From an uncultured Ruminococcus sp. (GTDB lineage: Bacteria > Bacillota > Clostridia > Oscillospirales > CAG-272), in the NCBI GenBank assembly GCA_902773455.1, contig CACYEW010000176.1, positions 1 through 6,075 of the forward strand: DNA of 6,075 nt, read 5' to 3'. The position numbers were made by a program, and so were the translations under genes. Each line of letters opens with the position of its first letter. Within the stretch, counting starts at the first letter, position 1. Positions 1 to 6,072 of this stretch are shown here, piece by piece. The notes below the pieces were generated by a model. That model did no database searches. It saw nothing but the letters and a program-made list of their open reading frames with translations, and was not told the DNA's origin.

Positions 1-1103
1 CTGTCGTAAGGGTCGGACGCGTTCAATACGAGCAGAGCGCGTTTGTCACGGTCTTTTCTGCATACGCCTTCGCCGACGATCAGCTCGCCGTCGGAGCAGA
101 GTCCGCGCACGGCGCCGGTGTCGAGCGAACGCGCCGTTTTTACGGACGTAAACGCCTCTATCCACGGTTCGTTTTCAAAACCGAGCAGATGCGTTTTAAC
201 AAAGTCGTATTTCATATATTTCTCGCCGAATCTTCTCAGCTCGGCGTTGACGTTTTTCAGCTTATCGTACTGTTCCGTTTTGTTGCCTTCGGCGTCGAGC
301 ACGTTGTTGCACCACCAGCCGCCCGTATAGCACGCCCAGTTTATTACGTTCGCGCCGTAGCAGAGCGCGGCGTAAGCCTGATAGCGGAGCATATTCTCGC
401 TCGTGAAATCCGTTTCGTGCAGACCGTTCACCTGCGGTATATACCAGAAATCGCGCCCGGTACCGCGGCAGGCGTCAGATACTGTTATGAAATTTTCGAG
501 CATCTTGCCGACGCCGATCGACTCGGGCAGGGAATAGACGTAAAAATCGTAGCTGATATAAGGCAGATCGATCTTTTTTACGTATTCGGCTATATGCTCT
601 TCGTAGCTCGCCGTACCGAGCTGACATTTCGTCTGATCTTCCGTATTGGCCGCGACGGAAGCGTAGTTCGGGTAAAGGTTGAGATAAGCGAACCTGCCGC
701 CAAACGACCGTTCGGTGAACCTCGTTATCTTTCCGTAGTGATCGAAATCGAGAGCCGAAGGCTCGTCGCCCGTATCGATACCCCATACGGCGGGATGGGC
801 TTCGAATTCCGCGGCGGCTTTTTCATAAAGCTCGAGCGGGAGCTTTTCGTACATCTTGCCGGCGCTCTGACCGTCGCCGCCCCACCAGCCGGGCAGCACG
901 CCCGAGAGTATGCAGCCGACGCCGTATTTTTCGAGCAGATCGAGCGTTTCTCTGTCCTTCGGTCTGAAGCAGACGATAAGCTCTATACCGCAGTCGCGGA
1001 GCTCTTTTATGTGCCGTTTCGTCTGCGCGTAGGGCTGCAGAATATACGCGCCGATAACGAGCTTATCTTTCGGCATTTTTTTGACCGTATCCTTTTTATT
1101 CAT
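1..1103 (-). CDS. Glycoside hydrolase-like TIM-barrel protein, C-terminus cut off by the window edge
   Basis: I translated this reading frame directly from the minus strand: 367 codons are open from the ATG at 1103 to the left edge, with no stop. There is no signal peptide, so the protein is probably cytoplasmic. The order of segments fits a (beta/alpha)8 barrel: LVIGAYIL (15-22), IELIVCF (40-46), VWGIDTGDEPS (106-116), RFAYLNLYP (137-145), LPYISYDFY (180-188), DFWYIPQV (218-225) and VINWACYTGGWW (253-264). A smaller beta-rich C-terminal domain probably starts near 305. The DEP motif (Glu114) sits where clan GH-A enzymes carry their acid/base residue, and the many tryptophans and tyrosines suit a sugar-binding cleft. 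The start is supported by AAGGGGG at 1111-1117, seven bases upstream, and by a four-base ATGA overlap with the upstream gene. I cannot assign a family or substrate. A non-catalytic carbohydrate-binding barrel is also possible. Confidence 0.75.
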   Translation of the reverse strand, partial: MNKKDTVKKMPKDKLVIGAYILQPYAQTKRHIKELRDCGIELIVCFRPKDRETLDLLEKYGVGCILSGVLPGWWGGDGQSAGKMYEKLPLELYEKAAAEFEAHPAVWGIDTGDEPSALDFDHYGKITRFTERSFGGRFAYLNLYPNYASVAANTEDQTKCQLGTASYEEHIAEYVKKIDLPYISYDFYVYSLPESIGVGKMLENFITVSDACRGTGRDFWYIPQVNGLHETDFTSENMLRYQAYAALCYGANVINWACYTGGWWCNNVLDAEGNKTEQYDKLKNVNAELRRFGEKYMKYDFVKTHLLGFENEPWIEAFTSVKTARSLDTGAVRGLCSDGELIVGEGVCRKDRDKRALLVLNASDPYD

Positions 1104-1624
1104 CGTTTTTCCCCCTTGTTTTTCATAGAGTTTACGTAAGAGACGCCGCTTTCGGTAGCCGAGCGCTCGAACCATATGCCGTCGTAAGCCGTCTTGCACG
1201 GCTTTTTGAGTTTCGTCCGTATGTTTCTGTAATGATATCTCAGCGCCGACGGTATCGCCACGCACGGGATCATGAACGGACCGAGGCAGATATTCTGTAT
1301 GCCGTGACCGTACTCGTGCGCGGCGACGGCAAGATCGCCTTCGGGCGATATGATGAAAAGCCCGAGAGACAGGCCGAACCGTATCTTCGGCAATTCGAAA
1401 AGTACCGCGCCGTAAAACCTTTTCGGTCTGTGACCCGATATCAGCAGTATCAAAGCGGCAAAAGCGCCGGCAAGCGTCATGGGAAGTCCCCACGTCAGCG
1501 ACAAAAAGACGTATAAGATCCGGTGCGCGGGAGCGGTGAAAACGGGATCTGTGCCGCATCTTTTCGCCGCCGCGGCGTATACGCATAAGGATGAAATCAA
1601 TACTGCAATCAAAACCAATATCAT
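1100..1624 (-). CDS. Small membrane protein with HEYGH zinc-peptidase-like motif
   Basis: This encodes 174 residues from the ATG at 1624. That start is preferred over an in-frame ATG at 1669 because AAAGGAG lies six bases before it and a hydrophobic stretch begins at once. Predicted membrane segments are residues 2-20 and about 36-63, with a third hydrophobic stretch at about 109-128. Residues 103-107 read HEYGH, a match to the HExxH zinc-binding and catalytic motif of metallopeptidases. It continues as GIQNICLGPFMIP, a pattern I recall from uncharacterised Clostridia membrane proteins with H-E-x-G-H-x-x-Q and LGP. Glu153, in WFERSA, is a possible third metal ligand. Activity at the membrane is inferred; the substrate is unknown. 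Its stop overlaps the start of the following glycosidase-like gene (ATGA), so the two are probably translationally coupled. It could equally be a catalytically inactive member of the family. Confidence 0.8.
   Translation of the reverse strand: MILVLIAVLISSLCVYAAAAKRCGTDPVFTAPAHRILYVFLSLTWGLPMTLAGAFAALILLISGHRPKRFYGAVLFELPKIRFGLSLGLFIISPEGDLAVAAHEYGHGIQNICLGPFMIPCVAIPSALRYHYRNIRTKLKKPCKTAYDGIWFERSATESGVSYVNSMKNKGEKR
1111..1117 (-). promoter_or_regulatory. Ribosome binding site of the glycosidase-like gene
   Basis: AAGGGGG on the minus strand lies seven bases before the ATG at 1103. It falls inside the coding end of the upstream membrane-protein gene, which fits coupled translation across the ATGA overlap. 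Confidence 0.7.
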
Positions 1625-1630
1625 AATAAT

Positions 1631-1637
1631 CTCCTTT
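1631..1637 (-). promoter_or_regulatory. Ribosome binding site that sets the start of the HEYGH gene
   Basis: AAAGGAG on the minus strand is six bases before the ATG at 1624. The longer in-frame start at 1669 has no comparable site and would add a 15-residue polar stretch ahead of the first membrane segment, so the 1624 start is chosen. Confidence 0.8.
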
Positions 1638-1641
1638 ATAT

Positions 1642-1669
1642 ATATTACACGGCGCGGTGAAAAAGTCAA
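1642..1669 (-). promoter_or_regulatory. Candidate leftward promoter for the HEYGH/glycosidase-like pair
   Basis: On the minus strand TTGACT (1664-1669) is followed after 16 bases by TAATAT (1642-1647). The -35 is good and the -10 is fair. The predicted start near 1635 would leave a leader of only about 11 bases and clip the ribosome binding site, so transcription may begin further upstream in the AT-rich spacer. No better hexamer pair was evident there by eye. Confidence 0.35.
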
Positions 1670-1698
1670 GACCGTAAAAAGAAATAATTAAATATATC

Positions 1699-1711
1699 TT
1701 AACTAATTAAC
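1699..1711. repeat. Tandem TTAAC half-sites in the divergent spacer
   Basis: TTAAC occurs at 1699-1703 and again within ATTAAC at 1706-1711, in the same orientation and eight bases apart. The same half-site forms the dyad at 1770-1783 and appears inverted (GTTAAT) at 1793-1798. They may be extra contacts for the MarR protein. In such AT-rich DNA chance occurrence is also plausible. Confidence 0.3.
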
Positions 1712-1723
1712 AAAACGGATATA

Positions 1724-1749
1724 AAATCACCACAAAATCGTGTTGATTT
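1724..1749. repeat. Inverted repeat overlapping the -35 of the MarR-ABC promoter
   Basis: The arms are AAATCACCAC (1724-1733) and GTGTTGATTT (1740-1749), separated by six bases. Nine of ten positions pair. The right arm contains the TTGATT -35 hexamer (1743-1748), so a protein bound here would compete with RNA polymerase. It could be a second operator or the site of another regulator. As DNA upstream of the transcription start, it should not act as an RNA hairpin in this operon. Confidence 0.5.
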
Positions 1750-1771
1750 GAGAGGGCGGTAAAACTATAAT
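1743..1771 (+). promoter_or_regulatory. Sigma-70-type promoter of the MarR-ABC operon
   Basis: TTGATT at 1743-1748 matches four of six -35 consensus bases. TATAAT at 1766-1771 is a perfect -10. The spacer is exactly 17 bases. Transcription should begin near 1778, giving a leader of about 37 bases before the TTG start codon. Dyads cover both the -35 and the region from the -10 to the start point, consistent with a repressed promoter. Confidence 0.8.
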
Positions 1772-1783
1772 TAACACGTTAAT
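1770..1783. promoter_or_regulatory. Probable MarR operator
   Basis: ATTAAC-AC-GTTAAT is a perfect inverted repeat with six-base arms and a two-base centre. It overlaps the last two bases of the -10 and spans the predicted transcription start. Compact palindromes at this position upstream of their own gene are typical of MarR-family autorepressors. That the downstream regulator binds it is inference from location and symmetry. Confidence 0.6.
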
Positions 1784-1800
1784 ATTTAATAAGTTAATCG

Positions 1801-1808
1801 GGAGGAGG
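1801..1808 (+). promoter_or_regulatory. Ribosome binding site that selects the TTG start of the MarR gene
   Basis: GGAGGAGG ends six bases before TTG at 1815. The first in-frame ATG is 15 codons further in, has no such site, and would remove part of the first helix, so the TTG start is preferred. Confidence 0.85.
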
Positions 1809-1814
1809 ATATTT

Positions 1815-2273
1815 TTGCAGAAAACGGACAGTAAAAGCATAGCGGCGGTGAAGTATCTGATGCTTGCCGACCGCCTTCACCGAAACGCCGTCGAAGCGGC
1901 GATAAACGAGCTCGGCATACACAGAAGTCAGCATATGATACTTATGTATCTTTCCTGCTGCAGCACGACCGCGTCGCAGACCGATCTCGCAAACGCGCTC
2001 GAGGTGAGTCCCGCGGCGGTCGCCGTTTCGCTCAAAAAGCTTGAAAAAGCAGGTCTCATAACGCGGAGCCCGCGCGCAGACGACGCGAGAGCGAATACGA
2101 TCTGCCTGACAGACGAGGCAAAGAAGATCGTCGAAAGATCGGGGCAGATATTCAGCGAGGTCGACACGATGATGTGCGACGGAATATCTGACGCCGAGCT
2201 CGACGGGCTGATAGCCTGCGTGGAAAAAATGATAGAAAACCTTAAAAACTCAAAAAAGACTGAGAGGCAATGA
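1815..2273 (+). CDS. MarR-family transcriptional regulator
   Basis: This is a 152-residue protein, the usual length for the family, starting at TTG behind GGAGGAGG. The winged helix-turn-helix is clear. Residues 55-63 (QTDLANALE) form the scaffold helix, and 65-79 (SPAAVAVSLKKLEKA) the recognition helix. The wing is about 82-99 and includes the ADDARANTICLT stretch, matching the D-x-R wing signature. The N-terminal helix (9-32) and C-terminal helices (about 101-146) should form the dimer interface. Five cysteines are present, including an adjacent pair at 48-49. MarR proteins bind palindromes as dimers and release them on binding small molecules or on thiol oxidation. Placement as first gene of an ABC exporter operon, with a dyad on its own promoter, suggests an autorepressor of the exporter. 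The ligand is unknown. The stop overlaps the next start (ATGA at 2270-2273). Confidence 0.93.
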   Translation: MQKTDSKSIAAVKYLMLADRLHRNAVEAAINELGIHRSQHMILMYLSCCSTTASQTDLANALEVSPAAVAVSLKKLEKAGLITRSPRADDARANTICLTDEAKKIVERSGQIFSEVDTMMCDGISDAELDGLIACVEKMIENLKNSKKTERQ

Positions 2274-4033
2274 TTTTGAAAAGATGGTTCAAGTACATTA
2301 AACCGTATCTGCGGTATTTCATCGCGGGACCTTTGTGTATGATAGTAGAAGTCATCGGCGAGATACTCATGCCGATGTGCCTGTCGCTCGTCATAAACAA
2401 TTCCGTAACTTACGGATGGTCGTATCCCACGTGGATAGCGATACTCATGGTCGTGATCGCGCTCGTGATGATGGCGGGCGGCGTCGGCGGCGCGTATTTC
2501 GGAGCGAAGGCTTCGGTCAATTTCGCCGCCGATCTGCGAAGCGATATTTACAAGAGAGTACAGGGATTTTCGTTTGCGAACATCGACCGTTTCTCGACCG
2601 GTTCGCTCGTTACGAGACTTACGAACGACGTCACGCAGATGCAGAATATGATCAATATGGGTCTGCGAATGGCGCTCCGCGCTCCCGGTATGCTGATAGG
2701 CGCGCTTATAATGGCGATAATACTCCGCCCGTCGCTCGCGCTCGTGCTCGCGGTCACGATACCGCTGATGCTCTTATCGGTCGTGTTCATCATCAGGACC
2801 GGCTTCACACGCTTCGGCAAGGTGCAGACGAAGATCGACAAGCTCAATTCCACCGTGCAGGAAAACGTCACGAATATGCGCGTCGTAAAATCCTTCGTGC
2901 GTGAAGAACACGAAAAAGAGAAATTCGGCGCCGCAAACGAAGATCTTAAACAGACCGGTATTTCCGCTTTCCGCGTGATGATCTTCCTGTCGCCCGTAAT
3001 GACGGTATTCATGAACGCTACAACGATAGCCGTGCTTCTCATAGGCAGTAAAATGATATACGCGGGAGATATGCCGATAGGCGATCTTTCCGCGTTCATA
3101 ACGTACGTAACGCAGATACTCGTTTCGCTTATGATGGTCACGATGATGTTCATGATGCTCTCCCGCGCGCTTGCTTCGGCGAGGAGAATTAAAGAGGTCC
3201 TCGACGAAAAGACCGATATCTCCGACGAAGATGCAGAATGCAAGGAAAAAACCGTCGCGGAGGGAAGGATAGAATTCAGAAACGTTTCGTTCCGTTACTA
3301 TAAAAACAGTCCCGAAAAGGTGCTCGACGGTATCGATCTGACGATAGAGCCGGGGCAGACGGTCGGTATCATAGGCTCGACCGGCTGCGGCAAAACGACG
3401 CTCGTTTCGCTGATACCGCGTCTTTACGATGCGGACGAGGGCGAGGTTCTCGTAGACGGCGTGAACGTAAAGGATTATTCGCTTTATAACCTCAGAGAGG
3501 GCGTCGGCATGGTCCTGCAGAAGAACGTGCTTTTCTCCGGCTCGATAGAAGACAATCTCCGCTGGGGCAGCGAAGACGCGACCGAAGAAGAAATAAGGCA
3601 GGCCGCCGAATACGCTCAGGCGGATAAGTTCGTATCGTCGTTCAAAAACGGCTACGGCTACGATCTCGGGCAGGGCGGCAAAAACGTTTCCGGCGGTCAG
3701 AAGCAGAGGCTCTGTATAGCGAGAGCGCTTCTGAAAAAGCCGAAAATACTGATACTCGACGACTCGACCTCCGCGGTCGACACGGCGACCGAGGCGCAGA
3801 TCAGAAAAGCGCTCAGAAACGAGCTTCCGGACTCCACCAAGATCATAATAGCGCAAAGAATAAGCTCCGTCAGAGACGCCGATCTCATTATCGTTATGAA
3901 CGACGGTAAGATCACCGGCTGCGGAACTCACGAAGAGCTGCTTGAAAACAATACCGAATATAACGAGATATACTATTCGCAGAACGATAAGAAAGCGGAA
4001 GGAGGCGATACAGATGTCAAAAAGAACGCTTGA
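2270..4033 (+). CDS. ABC exporter half-transporter with degenerate ATP site (TM287/LmrC/BmrC type)
   Basis: This is a 587-residue half-transporter with six membrane helices in about the first 300 residues and an ATPase domain from about 332. Motifs seen are Walker A GSTGCGKTT (369-377, Lys375), Q-loop Gln417, a canonical signature VSGGQ (473-477) and Walker B with Asp497. The catalytic glutamate position is Asp498 (LILDDS), and the switch histidine is Gln529 (AQRIS). Such paired changes mark the degenerate subunit of heterodimeric exporters. Its intact signature should complete the active site of its partner, encoded next. It acts in the inner membrane, probably exporting hydrophobic or toxic compounds or lipids; the substrate is not readable from sequence. 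It overlaps the MarR gene by ATGA. The ATG at 2270 is only two bases after GAGAGG, whereas TTG at 2276 has eight-base spacing, so the true start could be 2276. Confidence 0.95.
   Translation: MILKRWFKYIKPYLRYFIAGPLCMIVEVIGEILMPMCLSLVINNSVTYGWSYPTWIAILMVVIALVMMAGGVGGAYFGAKASVNFAADLRSDIYKRVQGFSFANIDRFSTGSLVTRLTNDVTQMQNMINMGLRMALRAPGMLIGALIMAIILRPSLALVLAVTIPLMLLSVVFIIRTGFTRFGKVQTKIDKLNSTVQENVTNMRVVKSFVREEHEKEKFGAANEDLKQTGISAFRVMIFLSPVMTVFMNATTIAVLLIGSKMIYAGDMPIGDLSAFITYVTQILVSLMMVTMMFMMLSRALASARRIKEVLDEKTDISDEDAECKEKTVAEGRIEFRNVSFRYYKNSPEKVLDGIDLTIEPGQTVGIIGSTGCGKTTLVSLIPRLYDADEGEVLVDGVNVKDYSLYNLREGVGMVLQKNVLFSGSIEDNLRWGSEDATEEEIRQAAEYAQADKFVSSFKNGYGYDLGQGGKNVSGGQKQRLCIARALLKKPKILILDDSTSAVDTATEAQIRKALRNELPDSTKIIIAQRISSVRDADLIIVMNDGKITGCGTHEELLENNTEYNEIYYSQNDKKAEGGDTDVKKNA
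4000..4005 (+). promoter_or_regulatory. Ribosome binding site that fixes the start of the second ABC gene
   Basis: AGGAGG lies eight bases before the ATG at 4014, inside the coding end of the first ABC gene. The same frame is open back to an ATG at 3942. That longer start has no comparable site and would add 24 residues of arginine-rich sequence deep inside the preceding gene, so 4014 is chosen. Confidence 0.88.
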
Positions 4034-5987
4034 AAGCCTCCAGAAGCAGTATGCGAGAGAAGTATCGAATAAAGGCGGCGGTATGAGACCGGGCGGCAGA
4101 GGAGGTCCTAACGCCGCAAGAGGCATGAAGGGCAAGCCGCAGAATACCGGCAAGACGATAAAAAGGATCCTCGGCTACGTATCGAAATACAAATTCCATC
4201 TGATCGTCGTTTTGCTTTGCATGCTGCTGAGCACCGTCACCTCGCTCTGCGGCTCGTATATGCTCGCTCCGATCATAAACAGGATCCAGTTCGAGGTAAC
4301 TGGCGAAGCCGTACCGATGAAAGGCCCCGGAGTGATCGCCGACAGAGTGATAAACTCGTTTACTTCGACCGATTTCATAAAAAACATCATAGGCGAAAAC
4401 AAGTTCGCCGCGATAGCCTGCTACGTGCTGGCGGCGGCGATCATACTCGGCGCGGTATACCTTATCGGTATGGCGACGACGTATCTGCAGGCGAGGCTCA
4501 TGCTCCACGTTTCGCAGAACGCCACCGAGGCGATCAGAAACGATCTTTTCGACAAGCTTCAGGGACTTCCGATAAGATATTTCGATTCAAACACCACGGG
4601 CGAGATAATGTCGCGCTTCACAAACGACGTCGACAATATCGACACGATGCTCAATAACTCCCTTACGTCTTTCGTCTCCGGTACGATAACGCTGATCGGC
4701 ACGTTCGTATTCATGATAACGACGAATATCTGGCTCACGCTGATAACGGTCGCGTTCATACCCGTTTTCGCTAAAGGCGGTTCGATGCTTGCGAAGGTAT
4801 CGCAGAAGTATTATTCCGGTCAGCAGGCGGCTCTCGGCGCGGTGAACGGCTACATAGAAGAATCCGTAACGGGACAGAAGGTCGTAAAGGTCTTCAATCA
4901 CGAAGAGACCTGCGTCGAAGAATTCGGTACGCTCAACGGCGATCTGCGTGAAAAACAGTTCAAAGCGCAGTTCTGGGGCGGCATAATGGGGCCGGTAATG
5001 GGCAACATGTCGCAGATCGCGTACGCGGTCACCGTCGGCGTCGGCGGCGTGTTCCTCGCTCTCGGACGTCTCGGCGCGGGCGACCTCACCGTATTCGCCA
5101 ACTATTCGAAGCAGTTCTCGATGCCGATAAATATGATCTCGCAGAATATGTCGACCATATTCGCGGCTCTCGCCGGAGCGGAACGCGTGTTCAACGTTAT
5201 GGATACGCCGCCGGAGGAGTTCGGCAGAGAAGATAAGGGCTGTACGGACGAGATCAGAGGCGACGTCGTCATAAACGACGTGACCTTCGGCTATAACCCC
5301 GACAAGGTCGTTCTGAAGCATATCTCGCTTTACGCTCATCCGGGGCAGAAGATAGCGTTCGTCGGTTCGACCGGCGCCGGAAAAACAACTGTGACGAACC
5401 TCATCAACCGCTTCTACGACGTATGGGAGGGCAGTATAACCGTCGACGGACGCGACGTGCGCGAATACGATCTTTCGCACCTGCGCAAAAACGTTTCGAT
5501 GGTTTTGCAGGATACGCATCTGTTCACCGGAACGGTCATGGAGAACATTCGTTACGGCCGTCTCGACGCGACCGACGACGAGGTCATAGCCGCGGCGAAG
5601 CTCGCGTCGGCTCACAGCTTCATAATGAGGCTTTCCGACGGCTATCAGACGATGATCGAAGGCGACGGCGCAAATCTCTCGCAGGGGCAGAGACAGCTCC
5701 TCAACATAGCGAGAGCCGCCGTATCCAAAGCGCCGATACTCGTCCTCGACGAGGCGACCAGCTCGGTCGACACGCGTACCGAGCGCCATATCGAGCACGG
5801 AATGGACCGCCTCATGAAAAACAGAACGACGTTCGTCATCGCTCACCGCCTCTCGACGGTCCGCAACAGCAACGCCATTATGGTCCTCGAGCACGGAGAG
5901 ATCATAGAGCGCGGCGACCACGACGATCTGCTCGCGATGAAGGGAAGATATTACGAACTGTATACGGGCTTGAAAGAGCTTGACTGA
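4014..5987 (+). CDS. ABC exporter half-transporter with catalytic ATP site (TM288/LmrD/BmrD type)
   Basis: This 657-residue protein starts behind AGGAGG and overlaps the first ABC gene by 20 bases. Residues 1-46 are a polar tail rich in glycine and arginine (for example GGGMRPGGRGG at 21-31), ahead of the membrane domain. The first two helices are about 62-87 and 131-157, joined by a long loop that should be extracellular. The ATPase domain carries Walker A GSTGAGKTT (451-459, Lys457), Gln499, Walker B Asp579 with catalytic Glu580, D-loop SSVD (583-586) and switch His611. The signature is LSQGQ (555-559) instead of LSGGQ. The variant signature faces the degenerate site of the partner, while this subunit's complete Walker B and histidine pair with the partner's VSGGQ. 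The two proteins therefore complement each other as a heterodimeric exporter with a single hydrolytic site. Substrate unknown; multidrug or lipid export are the usual roles. Confidence 0.95.
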   Translation: MSKRTLESLQKQYAREVSNKGGGMRPGGRGGPNAARGMKGKPQNTGKTIKRILGYVSKYKFHLIVVLLCMLLSTVTSLCGSYMLAPIINRIQFEVTGEAVPMKGPGVIADRVINSFTSTDFIKNIIGENKFAAIACYVLAAAIILGAVYLIGMATTYLQARLMLHVSQNATEAIRNDLFDKLQGLPIRYFDSNTTGEIMSRFTNDVDNIDTMLNNSLTSFVSGTITLIGTFVFMITTNIWLTLITVAFIPVFAKGGSMLAKVSQKYYSGQQAALGAVNGYIEESVTGQKVVKVFNHEETCVEEFGTLNGDLREKQFKAQFWGGIMGPVMGNMSQIAYAVTVGVGGVFLALGRLGAGDLTVFANYSKQFSMPINMISQNMSTIFAALAGAERVFNVMDTPPEEFGREDKGCTDEIRGDVVINDVTFGYNPDKVVLKHISLYAHPGQKIAFVGSTGAGKTTVTNLINRFYDVWEGSITVDGRDVREYDLSHLRKNVSMVLQDTHLFTGTVMENIRYGRLDATDDEVIAAAKLASAHSFIMRLSDGYQTMIEGDGANLSQGQRQLLNIARAAVSKAPILVLDEATSSVDTRTERHIEHGMDRLMKNRTTFVIAHRLSTVRNSNAIMVLEHGEIIERGDHDDLLAMKGRYYELYTGLKELD

Positions 5988-6022
5988 AAAGCGAACGTCT
6001 TCATTATACCGGTTGAATACGA

Positions 6023-6056
6023 AAAAGCAGACTGATTTTGTTCTCAGTCTGCTTTT
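6023..6056 (+). terminator. Rho-independent terminator of the MarR-ABC operon
   Basis: AAAAGCAGACTGA (6023-6035) pairs perfectly over 13 bases with TCAGTCTGCTTTT (6044-6056) around an eight-base loop. The T run at the 3' side, extended as TTTTCTT, serves as the U tract. The A run on the other side means it could also stop transcription coming from the right. It lies 35 bases after the last stop codon. Confidence 0.9.
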
Positions 6057-6058
6057 CT

Positions 6059-6072
6059 TAAGTGCGCACTTA
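6059..6072. repeat. 14-base perfect palindrome after the terminator
   Basis: TAAGTGCGCACTTA is its own reverse complement over all 14 bases. It starts two bases after the terminator stem and lies three bases from the window end. It may be an operator or another protein site belonging to the next locus; nothing visible here identifies the binding protein. Confidence 0.5.

Noticed and set aside
189..1139. Long plus-strand open frame of 316 codons
   Set aside because: It lies opposite the glycosidase-like gene, and its translation has no recognisable domain. The minus-strand frame gives a coherent barrel protein with a proper ribosome binding site.
1678..1814. Possible riboswitch or attenuator in the divergent spacer
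   Set aside because: The dyads lie upstream of or at the predicted transcription start, so they act as DNA sites. The remaining leader of about 37 bases is too short for a riboswitch.
3759..3763. Asp-Asp in Walker B of the first ABC protein as a sign of a decaying gene
   Set aside because: The frame is intact and the change is the expected one for the degenerate subunit of a heterodimeric exporter, with compensating features in the partner.
3942..4013. Upstream extension of the second ABC gene to the ATG at 3942
   Set aside because: It would overlap the first ABC gene by 92 bases and has no good ribosome binding site. AGGAGG with eight-base spacing marks 4014.
2774..4153. Minus-strand open frame of 459 codons across the first ABC gene
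   Set aside because: It is a shadow of a gene with clear Walker A, signature and Walker B motifs on the plus strand, and its own translation is low-complexity and arginine-rich.
4587..5921. Minus-strand open frame of 444 codons across the second ABC gene
   Set aside because: It is again a shadow: GC-rich third positions of the real gene suppress stops on the opposite strand. No domain is visible in the translation.
5988..6022. Small gene between the last stop and the terminator
   Set aside because: Only 35 bases are present, with no ribosome binding site or open frame of any length.
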